From Nipponacmea schrenckii (taxonomy: Eukaryota; Mollusca; Gastropoda; Lottiidae): DNA of 64,000 nt. The stretch lies in the NCBI GenBank assembly GCA_030562195.1, contig JAUJPP010000007.1, positions 19,961,769 through 20,025,768 of the forward strand. Reading direction: 5' to 3'. Positions within the stretch are counted from its first letter, which is position 1. The number at the start of each line of letters is the position of its first letter. The notes under the pieces were generated by a model. The model was not told the origin of the DNA. It worked only from the letters and a program-made list of their open reading frames with translations, and did not search any database. Below, piece after piece: positions 10,635-23,989 of this stretch. Made by a program: the position numbers and the translations under genes.

Positions 10635-13600
10635 TTACCGATTTTTACTAGCATACATTAAATATCGTCCAAGGTTTCTTAATTCTTTTACATTCGTGGT
10701 GCTCATTAATTTGAAAAATTTATAAGTATTTGGTCGTGTGGTATAATATGGCTTTATATATTTCAGGCGTAGTTCTTTAAAAGCCGTACATATTAAAATA
10801 TGATGGTATTCATCTTCAATTTCGTTCTTATTACAAACTTTACATATTCTTTCTTTTCTTTGAATTTTCTTTTAATAAATTGTGCGATGACAAGCGAAGT
10901 CTACTTATATATTTCAACAAGGCCGAATTTACAGGCTTTAAAAGATAGCTTTGGAGTGAGAAATTGGTAACAAAATATTGATAATATCCTCCTTTCGGTG
11001 ATTGACAAATATTGCTCAAGCAAGATTGTGAAAAATTATCATAGAGACGTTGTCTAAATATACCTACAGAATTAATAACGGGATTATTCCATAAATAACT
11101 CAAACCTAGGTGATCAAGCTCATTTCTTAAACTACAAATCCATAAATCATTATTAATGACCATGTCTTGCATGCAACATTTTAACAATTCATTGTCGGAT
11201 TTCAACAATTTAACATAATACTTAAAGATTCTAATTTTTCTCATAGTAAATAGCGAATATCTACCTACTTCATATAATAACATATCATGGTTTGTTGTTC
11301 GTTTAACATTAAGGATCATTTTAAGAAAATGGAAATGTAGTTTCTCTATGTCAGGTCCCTTATGAAACCCCCATATTTCCGCCCCGTAGTTTAAAATGCT
11401 ACCTACATAACAATCAAAAACATTAATACAGGTTTTGATATTATTTTCTCTACATGTCTCTTTTCTTCCTTGCTTTGCAAGATTTTCTTGTGCTAATGTA
11501 AATTTGCCATTAAAATTCAAGACAAGTCCAAGATAATTGAAATTATTTACAACCTCCAATCTTTGACGATTAAAATGCCAATTTTCAATTGATGAAATTT
11601 TGCCACCATTGCAAATGAATATCATTACTTTTGTTTTATCTGTATTCACTTTGAGATCCCACATTTTGGTATAACTCTCTAAGGAGTTTAACAGATCTTG
11701 GAGTCCCTCAGCCGATTCCGAAAACAATACCTTATCATCTGCGTACATCAATAAGAATAGGTTATAATATGATAAAGTTAATGCAGTACAATTTGAATCA
11801 TTAAAATGATCCTCTATGTCATTTACATAAAGGGAGAAGAGCAGCGGAGATAGTATTTCTCCTTGGAATAAACCAGTGCAGCATGAAAATAGTTCTGACA
11901 TACATCCATTTAATTTTACACAACACTTAACTTTACTGTATAATGAACGGATTAGTGTTAGGATTTTTCCATCGATTCCACATTTAAGAAGTTTATACCA
12001 CATAAAAGATCTATTATTCAAATCAAAGCATTTACTATAATCTATGAAGCAACAATACAATCTTTTTCTTGATTTTAATGTTCTATTAATAATGGCCTGT
12101 AGAATGAAAATAGCGTCGGTAGTACCAAGGTTCTTTCTGAAGCCAAATTGCGTTGGAGGTACTAATTTATGACAAGAATCAAAAGACAGAAGTCTACTAT
12201 TTAAAATAGATGTAAATAATTTCCCCATACAACTAACAACAGTAATACCTCTGTAACAATCTGGATTATACATATCTCCCTTCTTAAATACCGGCACTAT
12301 ATTTCCATTGCACCACGCTGAGGGATAATACCCAGATTCTAAGATACCATTAAATATATGTATTAAGCAAGGCATTAATTCATCCATACAGTAAATAAAC
12401 AGTTCATTTAGCATATTATCTGGTCCACTGGACTTATTTAACTATTTTGGACAGCTTTGTGTACCTCGCTGGGTGTTATAGGATAATCAAGTTCATCGTT
12501 ATAATGATTCTTAAAACAGTCATCAAAAGAGTTAATGTAGTCATTAATTATAGGGTTACTTTCTGCTGTGAAAGATGATAGATTTGAGAAATGTTTATAC
12601 ATATCTTCAATTGCTATAGGGCACATTGAAGTTTTCTTCTTTTTGTTAAATAACTTGTGGAATTTTTTGGGGTTTTCCATTCTTAATAAGTCTAACATAT
12701 TGCCTTGATGACTTAAGTAATTGTGTTTTAACTTAGATTCAAACTTTTTATAGTTTTGTCGGCATTCAGTTAACTTGATTCTATTAATTACGGATTTCTT
12801 TCTATTAAATGCCCTAAGAGCTGACTTGTATGTTACATAATAAGATTTACATACGTCATTTTACCAAGGTTTATCGGCAGTTTTCTTAAGTTTAATTGGC
12901 CTTTTACTACTATTTACTTTGTGGTTATATGGTGAAAGCAGCTCACTTACCCTCACTGAGAAGGTATCAACAATTTGATCAACATTTGTTTGTGAATTTG
13001 TATCAATGCTTATAGCCGTTAAAATTTGGTTCAATGATTCTTTCAGTACAAATTTTATATCATTACATTTACTGTCATTCCATTTGTTAAAAACAATATC
13101 AGAACTCAGACATTTTGATTTAAAAACAATAGGGAAATTAATTTTGAAACATAACGGAGAGTGGTCAGAAAACTCAGTAAATAAACCAGTACTAAACTGA
13201 CTCACCAAATTAAAGTTATTACTACGTAAAAGGAGATAATCAATTAGACTTGACCCTTTAGAGCTAGAGAATGTAAAGTTGCCCTCCCAGTCACCATTAA
13301 ATCTCCCATTTACAATTCTCATTCCAGTCATTATACATAATGATAAAAGCATTCTTCCGTAACTATTTACAACATTGTCCATATTCTTTCTGTAAGGTAA
13401 ATTTTCTAGGCTATCCGGCTCATAGATATTACACAATTTGCCTATCAATTCTGAATTTGGATTCATCTCATCTTGTTTGATAAAATCATCATTAACAGAA
13501 GTCCTACTATTCAAATCGCCCACTACCATTAAAATATTATTATCACAACTGAATTCAATTATTAAATCCTGTAAATCGACAAAGGGATCAAACTCCTGAT

Positions 13601-13948
13601 TGTCGTAAAAAACACTGCCTTGAGGAGGAAAATAACAGGCTATGAGTATAATACTTGGGATTTCGGGCTTTTGTGACACTATCTAACAACAATGCAATCA
13701 TGTACATTCTTTATAATGGAACAATTATCTATAATACTATTGCTAATAAATATTATAGTTCCCCCGCCTTTACCAGTCATTCTCGGATATGTAAATGCAG
13801 TGTAACCCTCTATGCATATGACGTCACTTTCATCAATCCAACACTCGTATAAGCATAAAACCTCGTTAGCACAAAGAATCTTCATGAAATCATGGTTCTT
13901 AATCTTTTTGCACAATCCTTTACCAATATTCCAGGACAAAACACACAC
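10635..13948 (-). pseudogene. LINE ORF2: endonuclease-RT-zinc finger, frameshifted
   Basis: The endonuclease begins VLSWNIGKG and continues with LYECWIDESD, VVGDLNSRT, SLIDYLLLR and EFSDHSPLCF, the catalytic blocks of an APE-type nuclease. The frame breaks near 13680, between CIVVR and SQKPEIPS. The linker runs 12860-12438 and has another break near 12430. The RT has FKKGDMYNPDCYRGITVVSC, FIDYSKCFD, GLFQGEILSPLLFSLYVND and the active-site MYADD. A break near 10845 separates off the C-terminal ERICKVCNKNEIEDEYHHIL-IC zinc finger, which is readable down to the stop at 10635. All expected domains are present, so the loss of function is by small indels and not by truncation. Confidence 0.85.
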
Positions 13949-13966
13949 ATCACTCCCGGCGTTTTC

Positions 13967-14600
13967 CTATGCTGTTTGTTGCCTCTGTGATGAACTCTCT
14001 GATTCTGAGCTAAATAATGCAGGTCGTTTCGCTGGTGGACGTTTTGTTTCCCACGGTCTTCTTACATCAGAAGCGATTGGCCTGGTTGTTATTAAGTTAT
14101 TTGAATATTGTTCATTCTCGTTGTACAGGGTATCGTTTATATATAACCTATCCCTTATGAGTCTAACTTTATGCCCCTTTTCTCTGTATTCCTTCATGAT
14201 TGGATATAGGGTTCTTCGCTTGGCCTCTATAACTTGCGGATATTGTTCGTTGATACCATAGCTCTTACCTTTAAGCATGTATGATTTCTTCTTCACAGCT
14301 ACAATATGGTGGATAAATCGTGCCACAATCGGTCTATGTTTCCCCATCCTATGTTTTCCAAAACGATGCACGTTTCCAAATGAAATAACTTTCTCCACGT
14401 TTAGTTCATTTTTAAGGAATCTCATGCCTGTGAAAGGTCTTTTTTAAATGAAAATTAAGCCTTCCAAATGCTCAGACCATGTAAAATTATATTGGCTTCT
14501 GGCAGCCTCCTAGCCACAGACCTTAAAGGGCTTTTGGCCTCGCTGAATTGCTGGCCCCAACCTCAAGCATTGTCCAAAGAAGCCCCTGCCTGCACCTGAT
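13967..14600 (-). pseudogene. LINE ORF1, L1-like RRM domain, broken
   Basis: The segment 14425-13967 encodes NELNVEKVISFGNVHRFGK, RPIVARFIHHI, a YGINEQYPQVIEAKRRTLYP block and VRLIRDRLYINDTLYN. These match the C-terminal half of L1-type ORF1 nucleic-acid-binding proteins (Transposase_22-like). Upstream, across a stop, ARRLPEANIILHGLSIWKA at about 14540-14470 fits the beginning of the same RRM fold. The C-terminus is Ser/Gln-rich. The related plus-strand LINE keeps only the end of this ORF (55612-55827). Confidence 0.7.
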
Positions 14601-14640
14601 TGTGGTCAGAAAAAATGTTTTAATTGGGTTGGAGAAAATA

Positions 14641-15469
14641 ATTAGCTCAACAACATAAGGCTTAGATTTTCTGTCACCATCTATAGCTGAAATCTCCCAA
14701 AGATTTGTGGCAAGATTTGTTTACAACTAACTGTTACTTCTCATTAATAATTAAACCCAGAGAATAAAAACAAAGCTCGATTATGAATACTTTATAGAAG
14801 TCTCATCTCGATAAAGGTCACGTTAACAATGAAATTTATCAAAAATCTAAAATCCTACATGGTCAAAGTTTGAGAGTATTCAAATATTTAACTTGACTAA
14901 ATCTTTGATTTGTGATCTTATGAAAGGATCATGAAAAAGTAAACTAGTATTTGTAACAGGAATTTTTAGCACATATGTACTATTGACCCCTAATAAGTGA
15001 ATTATTCTGCATTATACATTGTTATTACATCCTGTAAGCAAGTGGTTCAACAAACCATCTCTGTTATATGAGAAAAATAGGTTGATTTTTGCATCTTTGA
15101 CTTTGGTACGAGGGATGTCAAAACGTAGAAACGGGGTTCGATGAGTAAAAGATTGCAACCAGTTGAGTTTAATTGTGTGGAAAATCGAAATCGATTGTTT
15201 TGTCACGGATTGTTATGCAATCGATTATTTAATATATATAATTAACAGTCGAGTGAAGTTGGTTTGTTATTCGTTATTCGTGAATAACTTTATATACTTG
15301 TAATGATTTATTCCGAAGGAATTCGGAACGTCATGCATCTCGCCAAATCGTTCAAATATTATGAGAATCACGTATTCGTGTATTCAGTCGTGACGGTGGT
15401 AAATTAGTCCAAGAGGTGTTTTTTCTGGATACGAGACCATTGTACGAACACTTTTCAAATGCCCCGATA
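14641..15469. other. AT-rich non-coding stretch
   Basis: No supported feature on either strand. Confidence 0.55.
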
Positions 15470-15835
15470 ATAATTTTGGTTTTTTTTTTCGTTATTCGTT
15501 TTTTGTTATTCGTTTTTCGTTATTCGTTTTCGTAATTCGTTATTCGTTATTCGTTTTGGGTTATTCGTATTTCGTTTTTCGTTATTCCTTTTCGTTTTTT
15601 GTCATTTGTTTTTCGTTATTCATGGTTCATTCTTCAGTTGTTTTGATATTTTTGCTTTTGTTTTCTGTCTTTTCTCGTAGAATAGATTCTGTTACTCTTC
15701 TAATAGTCCTATTTTCAGGCGAAGTTCTCATAATTTTAAGCTTGATAAACTTTAACCTCTATTTAATAAGGAATAGCATTCTTTGTTTTTCGTTATTTCT
15801 TTTTTTGTTATTCGTGTTTCGTTATTCGATGTGGG
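15470..15835 (+). repeat. TTCGTTATTCG minisatellite-like tract
   Basis: Irregular tandem repetition of CGTTATTCGTTTTT-type units runs from about 15480 to 15630. It resumes around 15785-15835 after an unrelated 150-bp stretch. The 117-codon ORF crossing it at 15556 has repetitive Phe/Ser/Val composition and is not a gene. Confidence 0.8.
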
Positions 15836-18800
15836 AAATCTTGGAAAATATCCAACATTATATTGTGATAAATATTTATAACAAGGCAGTATATATAATT
15901 ATTGAATAAATCGGTTAAATGAATTCGACAGACAGAACAAATTACATGTAGTTGCATATCACGAGGAAATTTTTATGATCCCAATAGAATATGGTCATAA
16001 GGGAAAAAATTATAGTAACAAAGTATTGTTTAACTGGTGTAATCATTATCAAATAAAGTTGACCAACTATGACACAGTTACTCTTAATTTACTGTGACCA
16101 ATTTTACATGTACTTAGTTAAAAATACAGTTACCGATTTCTGCAGTGTTATCCACTTTCTTAATTCGTTGTCATCGAAGTGCCTCGCATCGGAAAGTTAA
16201 TGACATAGGTCTTAGATATCAAGGTATAGCAGATACATTTATACGTTACGATTAAAAAGTGAAAACCATTGCCCAAAGCAAACAAACGTTACGTTGAAAT
16301 TTAAAAGACATATCAAAGCGATTATTATTATTATCTATGAAGTGTGTTCTTCACCATTTTGTTTTCTCAGCTAATAACGCAGATATTCCCCATCGTGTAG
16401 TTTACAATAAGAAATACTAGAATATTTAAAATGACTCTGAATTTTGGGAATTTGTATAGCGGAGATACGTGTTGTTGTTATGAAAATTGTCATCCTTAAA
16501 AGTAGACATGAAGATTATAGTATCTTGATCTTCAAGCAGCTGATTGGTTTGTCGAATCGCTGGTTTTCTACCAATTGTCTTTTCAAACACACCATCAATG
16601 TCAAAGTCTATTGCATCAAATAATCCGAAAGCAAATACGCGCTTGTCTAAGGACCAATAAAACATCTAATCAATATAGTTAAGAACTGTGCACCTTCAAA
16701 TGAAATTCTATTCGTAAACAAAGTAAGTTTGAAGATAAAAAAGAAGGAAAAGAAACAATTTATATATTTTACACTTAACTTCAGTTTACAAGTCAGTCGT
16801 CTTAGGGATCCTTTCTACCAGCTAGCCCTTGGGCAAACCTCTTGACATCGATCTTTCTTATATTATCCGTACCCAATTACACCTCGGTCGAAAGTATAAC
16901 TCACGTCCGACATAAACACATTCAACGAAAATGACGTCATGACGTAAATAACCAAAGCCCTAACCCCACAGATTTCCAGAAGAAGCTCATATCTCTCTTA
17001 ACACTGTAATTTTTAAATTTGGGAAAAACATCTGAAACGAGATAAAAATCGACCTTGAAAATCCATTAGTTAGTCAATCACGGAACGTTAAGCCAGAATG
17101 ATTAGAAGAAATACCTATAAGCCTGTCCACCTCTGAATCAACATCTGTCTCGAAGCATTAGCCTATCATTAATCCTGTTTTGGCTTTCAAACCTTGTAAT
17201 ATTCATACAGTTGTTAGTAAGTAATTTATAATTATTTCATTTGATTATGTATATTATTAATGAATGTAATTAAGGATATGTACTGTCGCCATTGATAATT
17301 GTTAAATCATGTTTGTATTTCTCTTTATAGGGGTCTTATTACGAGATTATAATATCTTTCAATTTATCGCTTTAAAGGACAATATTTCAAAGGTCATTAG
17401 TGCCTAAAGTCTTTGCTATTCAGAAATGTAAAATTCACTAATGTTATGTTGATAATACAGATATTAAGTTAAAGGTTGCCCGTAAATATGCTAGTAATGC
17501 ATAAATCGACTTATTCATATAATTGTACCACGTATCAGAATATTTGTTACGGAAATCCACTATACGCTTGTAAGCAATGGCACCACCACCTCCCCTTTTC
17601 GAGCATTAAAAGGAGATATTCTCGAAGCGATGATTAAGCATTCGAAGTACTCTAATTTCATCTCAGGCCATCTGCAATCCGTTGGCTTGTAGGGTCCTGC
17701 TACCCTTTAGCCTCGCTCGCAGAGGTTTTAAGAAGGATTTACTTTTGTTTGCTACATAGGCTACATCAATTCCTTTTTGTACTGAATTTGACCATTTCAT
17801 TCTCACACTAATCAAAGATGATTAACTTCTTAAATTGATGTATATCCCTTTCATTAATGCTAGTAACGGCTGATGACAGAAATAATATACTTGTTGACAA
17901 GAGAATTAGTCAATGAAGACATGGATATATCTTTGACCTAGCACTTCTTTCTTCTTAAGATTAATTTCCAACATAGATTGCACGAAATTTATACAGGTTT
18001 CTTTCCTTGAACAGTTTACAACTACATTGTAAGGTCGTTACGTGAGAAACGCATGGGTTATGCCTTATTATATAATATATGCTGTTATTTGAAACCGGAT
18101 GAATCACACAGGGAATGATTAAACGGTATTAATGCAGGTTTTTAACGAGATTACAAGCTTTTGATTTTTAAATTCAGCAGATTCGAGTAAATTGCATACA
18201 TGGTAGGAAAAGGGTTATATTCATATTTCATCCAGGGCTCTAGGGTATATGTACTTCGGAATCCGGTCGATTATTTTTTTTCTTAAAGTTCGTATATGTC
18301 ACAGTAGAGATTCTAATCCAGTAGAGTAGAGATGCCAATTGCAATATCTACTAGGAGGATTGCTAATCCTACTAGGACAGATGACAATTGGCAAAACAAA
18401 CTGTTTTGTGACAATAGAATTTTAGATTTGTAGAAAATTAGTCGCTTGCTCAAACTGAAAATGATAGAGTTATCTGTTCCGACCAAATATCTTTAAATGA
18501 ACTGGAATCGAAAATGAATATCGGACATTTTTGTGACCGGGATGTGACTTATTGTAAAATTGGGTTGGGTTTCATTTTTTATTTTCTTTGTATTAAATTT
18601 ATCGGATGAAGTTGAAAAAATTTGAAATTCTAAAATTGATATATTTAAAAAATATAAAAAAGTATTTTATGAAAATTTTGAAATATTTTCAACTGGGGGC
18701 TAATTATCGGATCAATCTGAAAACAGGATATAGAAAGAACGCCAATTTTAACACAATTACAATATGTCATCAGAAATAGCTAATCATTTCCGGTTTGTGC

Positions 18801-21800
18801 GTGGGGACTTCCGCTTTCTAAAAATCACCGAGGGCAACTCTACTTCCGGTGTATTTTACAAATGTAGAAAAAAAGAGTACAGATTATCTACAATAAATAA
18901 TTTATATTTTACACATACGTCGTTACACGAGAGTAGCTCATTTTCGTTAAAATTTTGATCGCTGCCATTTATTATATGATTTATATGCTTTTGATTTGGT
19001 GGTGCATTTATAAAGTGATTAGGGCACCTGTCCTGACGTGTTTTTTTTTACATTGATGGTAAACTGCTGGATCTGTTGCCAGAATATTATTTAAGGTAAA
19101 ACCAGATTTACTTCAACTATAAGTAGACTTTAAAATAAGAAAGTTTAGTTTGATCAGAAAGATAACAAAGGATAAAGCTGCCTTATCGATTCAATCAGTT
19201 TTTATGACTTCTAATATCCCATGTTACATTTTCTCAGACATTGTGGGCTATACAATTCCCTTGTCACTCGAAAATGAGAACACTAATGCTGTCGAGGCAG
19301 AATTTCCCTCAAGCCATAGAGAAGGACGTAAAGCTCCCTTCGAATCATTTCTTTGATGTAATCAGAACGTAATATTGCCAAAATACGCTAGTAGTATCTG
19401 ATCAGACAGATAGTTAAAGTAAAGAGACAGCTAATACACTCGAACAATTCAATTTCAATATTTTAATTATTTTGGACTTTGCACCAAACATAATATATAG
19501 GCATACATGTACATACAGCTCGATAAGAATATTGACAGCAAAACTTTAAGGTCGTCAATATGCATCAAAATACATGTAATAACAAAATATAATGTGGTGT
19601 AAAGACAGAATTTCTCTTTAAGTCTGTTGTAAAGTAATGATATGACACGAATAAAGGAAGAGTTAGACTGGGAATTAAATATGTATTTTCTTATAGTCTT
19701 TCAATCACAGCAGACATGGAGTTAAATGTCTGAATAATAAAAGGATTCAAAGAATTTGCCACAAAGGTTGTTTTAATCAGACTTATGGAACTTGATCTTT
19801 TTTTTCTTTTTTGCTTATTTAATTGATGTTTAATATTTCGACAAAATCTCGCTATTTGAATTTCAGAAACAAGGGAAGTTAATTCAATTTGAAATCTTTT
19901 GCGTCGTTTCTTGAAAAATATATTAAACATGCGAATAATGGGATTTTACTTTATCAGTACCTAGAAATCTAGATTAGAACTTTTTGATAGTCTGTGATTA
20001 TGTATCAGTTATATGAATATTATCTCTTAGAATACATATTTTCTTCAATAGCCTAACCTAGTGTTGGAGTGAGATGAGAATAGTATTCTCAAGAAAGCAC
20101 TGGCCTAGGTCATGAAGTATTAATTATAAGATAGTTAGTGTAAACAATAGTTAAAAATGGTTAAGGTTATAATCATGAAAAGTATGGAAGTCTTGATCTT
20201 TCACCGGTTCTGAAATCCAAATCTAAAAAAACAAAAAAAATTTCTTTTAAATTTTGGTCATCATTATCCTGTTCAAATACTGGAGCCCATTGACCTATGA
20301 TAAACTAAAGTGTATACTGATGACATTTCACTAAAAAATATTTAACTAACAACTGAATCCTTTTGAAAAATCAATTCAACTCCGTAATTATTAATCAATT
20401 TTAGCGTCGATAGTGTCCTATAGTTTTATGGATAAGAACTTATTTATAGATTAATCAGAGTATAGAGTATAGTTGTTGTATGGTACCAGGTAAGTGCACT
20501 GTTGAACATTTGGCCAAAATTCAAAATCTAGTTTATTGATCATCCTAAGAGATAATATTCCTTTGTGCGATGTTATTGATGGCTGGTATAATAAATGTTC
20601 GTCACATTGATTTGTATTAAAGACAATACGTTTTTAATTTTTTTCTACAAATTATTTTCCTTCAGAAGAACAAATAATCCTGGGTGTCATTTATCTTAAC
20701 TTCACAAAGATCTACTTCTTAAGGTTATTCTAGCATAACTTCGTATTTATAGATTTTATTAGAGTTCTTTTATTCATTATAATATGTGCCATAGGTTTTT
20801 TATCTTGATTTTGACAAACGATTAGGTTGTATATAAATTACTTCATTATTTTGTACTGTACTACAAAAAACTTTATTTGTTGTATATCAGATATTTCAGA
20901 TTGATGCCCTTGATCAGAATTGCACCTTTAGCAATTGGAAGCAGATGTAATTAGTTTATAGTTACAGTTTTAGAACAAAAATTCAATGATCCCTATAAAA
21001 CAATATCTTCAAAGAAGAAAAAAACGAGAGTCTCAGGGTATTTTAACGAGCTAGTTTTCAGCGTATTCCCTAAAGGTGTAACCATAGGAAAGGATTTATT
21101 GAATAATTACATTGAAAAGGATACTGATAGTCTGATACTACAGGGCAATTTATTAATGTCAATCTACCACCTTGAAATTCACATCAATTCTACTAAAAAC
21201 AGGGTGATTGTAATGGTAATGATAGGCTTTGAATTAGAATAGCATCTAGTGTAGTATGTCAAGTAATTTAAGCAATTAAAGATAAAAAGGTTCATATGCA
21301 TAAATCACAATAGACAATCACTACACCATCTCATCATATAACTATTGTTTGCACTGACAACTATCATGTTCGACAATTAACTTGTATCATGACACCAATG
21401 GTATCGGAAATAGCAATTATTCATTAATTCACTTTTGTGTATATAGAGAGACCCACTAAATTGATTACACATTTTCCACTATAAATGGCAACTAGAATTC
21501 CTTTCACAGGGACAACAATAACATGTTAATGACATGTGTAACTGAATCGATCAACCCTTCAAAACATTGTTAAACCCATAAGTCCGCCATACCCAACAAC
21601 ACTATAAAAGAAGAAACGTATAGCTCAGTTGAGAATTGCGTGCTCGAGAATTGAGCCCAGGATTGTCAGAGATTTGTACCCTACCCAAAGCCTAAGCAAA
21701 ACTTCCTTAGTGCCTGAAAGATCTGTGCATACCTCAACAGGCTGAAGAATACTTATTGTTAATAATTAATGTAATTATTTCCGGTCAGAAAAAATAGTTA

Positions 21801-23655
21801 TCCAATATCCGACATAACAAGATGTAGTAAGACAATGGTAATTCACAGCGTATAATTGTAAAGTTGCTGTTCCAAATTTCGGTTATGGTACCTGCAATGG
21901 GGATTTTTTAAAATATTTTGGAAGATTTTAACATGTAGAAGATAATCTCAGATAAATGAGTCATCTAATCTGCCTTTGCCCACTAAAAACTTAAACTGGT
22001 TATTCAAAAAGATTGACTTGTCGGGGTATTTCTGTCTGACCCACCCCTCATTTAAATTCCTATATAGTTTTTCTTATCGCTTTATATCGCTACAATAGGA
22101 CAGAGGAAATAACATCAAATTTTAAAATCGAAATGGATCTGGTAAATGGTGTTGAAACACGTGAAATATCGCTCTATTACAATAAGTACAAGTTTAGAAA
22201 AATGGTATGCATCCCCTTTTTCTAGCAAATTGAAAAAAAAATATATATATCTTTTTATATACTGTTTTTTTCCCCTAAACAATGTTTAAGAATGTACCAA
22301 ATCGAATACACTTTTCGAAATTTTCTAAAGGAAGAACCCTGACGTTATTACATTACATATTGCATACTTATATCATATATGCCAATTTCCCCGTTTACGA
22401 AGCAGTGTTGTAGAAAATTACCTCTATTATAAAATCTATTCAATCAATATTTATATCTAAACATGTTTAAGAGTTAAACGTGGGTCATGATCTATTGCGT
22501 TTACACACCAATAATGCTAAAGTGGCTAACATTTAATTATTCCTTAATATATTTCTTACTTTTATTAATACCATTTCACTGTTTACATCACTGGTAATAT
22601 GAATTGGCCATAGCTTCATTGCTATACATTGCCTACGTCATTGTGTCACGAAACAAGCAGGTTATCGAAAGAAGAAATACGTCAGTTTGCGTAAATGTGA
22701 ATATTTAGAAGTGACCTCAGACATCTGAGATCAATAACAAGATTATCTTACAGAATGAAATAGTAACACCAAGTTCTAGGATTACTAAGAGATTATGAAG
22801 GTGATCACATGTCACACGATTATTGATGGTTTGTTGATGAAGAAGCTTTCACAATACTGGATCTATTGAAATTCAAATCTTAGTATACCAGATTATGATT
22901 TCTGTTTCTTTGTCACTTTCTCAAATTTGTCGTCTTCGTTTTCGTTATGTTAACCAATCAGAGTCATGTCATGTAGAACCCGTAAAATATATTTCTTCAT
23001 AGCTCTTCCGATTTAATACAGCTGGGCATGCAAGTATAATTTGATAATAATGGCATTTAGAAATAATTTCGAATTATGCCCTTGTTAAGCTGTGAACCAA
23101 ATATGAAATACTGTACGTCATATCGCCTAATATTTAAACTGATTTTCATAGTAAGGCGATTTAGTGAGCAATTTAGCAGTTTGTTACTGAAACTTGGCGT
23201 GTACGCAAATGATAAATTAAGAAGATTGACATGTTAAACAATTTATACCCTTTAAGGTGCCACAATCAATTTATTTTAATGTTTCCCCTTGTTTAATTGT
23301 ATAACAGGATAGGATTTTCCAAAATTTTTCTTGCTCCACCAAAATGAACTCTATAATTTGATATATTCAATCAATTAATTTAGTTTATTCATTTACCATG
23401 TTTTTTTTTATAAAGTTATAGTCATTTCATTGAAAAGAGTTGATGATGGATACTATGTCCACTTCTTTTTTACTTGGCATTGCAGTCCAAACTCATTTAA
23501 CATAAATTAACATAGGAAAATATCATGATGTCCAACTACATTGCAGATCTTAACACAATATGCAAAGTGATTCTGAAGGCTTCACCATTGTCAGGCTATT
23601 ATGAACTTAAACATTGACTGCAATTTTCATTATTCTTGTACAAGGAAGCAGGGAT
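15836..23655. other. Long gene-poor, AT-rich interval
   Basis: About 7.8 kb with no exon chain I can support. Weak items are an unrecognised 79-codon minus-strand ORF at 16665-16426 (contains DAIDFDIDGVFEK; preceded by ATATTGATTAG, a possible acceptor) and an A-box-like TAGCTCAGTTGA at 21621. It is probably intergenic or intronic DNA upstream of the GPCR gene. Confidence 0.6.
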
Positions 23656-23659
23656 TTCA

Positions 23660-23815
23660 GCCAATCAGAGCTATCAACAGAAAGGCTGTAAAAACCATGG
23701 CTTTCTATTCAGATTTTATGTCTCATCATATCGTTTATTGATTGAGTTCTGTGAGTCAAAAAAGTTGCCTTTTGCAGTTAAGGTATAAGTAAAAAGTTCG
23801 TAATAGCTTGACATA
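23660..23815 (+). promoter_or_regulatory. Promoter/first-exon-like motif, copy 2
   Basis: It contains a CCAAT-type AGCCAATCAGAGC, a TATA-like GGCTGTAAAAACCATGG and, about 110 bp on, TTGCAGTTAAG|GTATAAG, which reads as a good 5' splice site. Blocks are shared with 9346-9512 and with 41.78-41.95 kb. Its position 3.2 kb upstream of the GPCR coding exon and on the same strand would suit a 5' UTR exon of that gene, joined to the acceptor at about 26895. That is inference. Confidence 0.4.
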
Positions 23816-23989
23816 GTCAAAAAATGTTTTTGATTTATGATTTCTCAATGCATAGATTTAAGCTCGTGTGATAATCTTAATCCCTTTGTAGCTTAAATTT
23901 ATTCAAAAGTTGCGATGTGTTTTATAGTTTAGTAGTAATTTTTTTTTAAAATAACACTTTTCATGATTTTATTTATAAATCGTTCCTTT

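Larger units (their letters stand above)
10438..14640 (-). mobile_element. Near full-length APE-type LINE, decayed (family 1, copy a)
   Basis: A minus-strand non-LTR retrotransposon. In order it has an ORF1 with an L1-ORF1-like RRM region (about 14600-13967), an apurinic endonuclease (13948-12861), a reverse transcriptase with MYADD (12414-10840) and a C-terminal CCHC-type zinc finger (continuing to the stop at 10635). The 3' UTR ends in GGTAAATAAAGAATTGAATTGA, i.e. short tandem GAATT repeats at about 10442-10470 instead of poly(A). The copy at 55610-59001 belongs to the same family. Several frameshifts and stops make it inactive. The exact 5' end and target-site duplication were not resolved. 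Confidence 0.9.

Noticed and set aside
16426..16665. 79-codon minus-strand ORF containing DAIDFDIDGVFEK, reminiscent of a HAD-phosphatase DxD motif
   Set aside because: Too short, lacks any other HAD motif, has no supporting partner exons, and the motif can arise by chance.
19691..19930. 79-codon minus-strand ORF with SLNPFIIQTF, which resembles a GPCR TM7
   Set aside because: No hydrophobic TM6 or other receptor segments nearby; the composition looks like chance AT-rich coding.
21601..21660. tRNA-like A box TAGCTCAGTTGA
   Set aside because: No B box or cloverleaf can be formed; at best a decayed tRNA-derived SINE.
22134..22202. ATG-started 23-codon stretch ending in ATG|GTATGC, like a first coding exon
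   Set aside because: No homology and no downstream partner exon in frame; one donor-like site is not enough.
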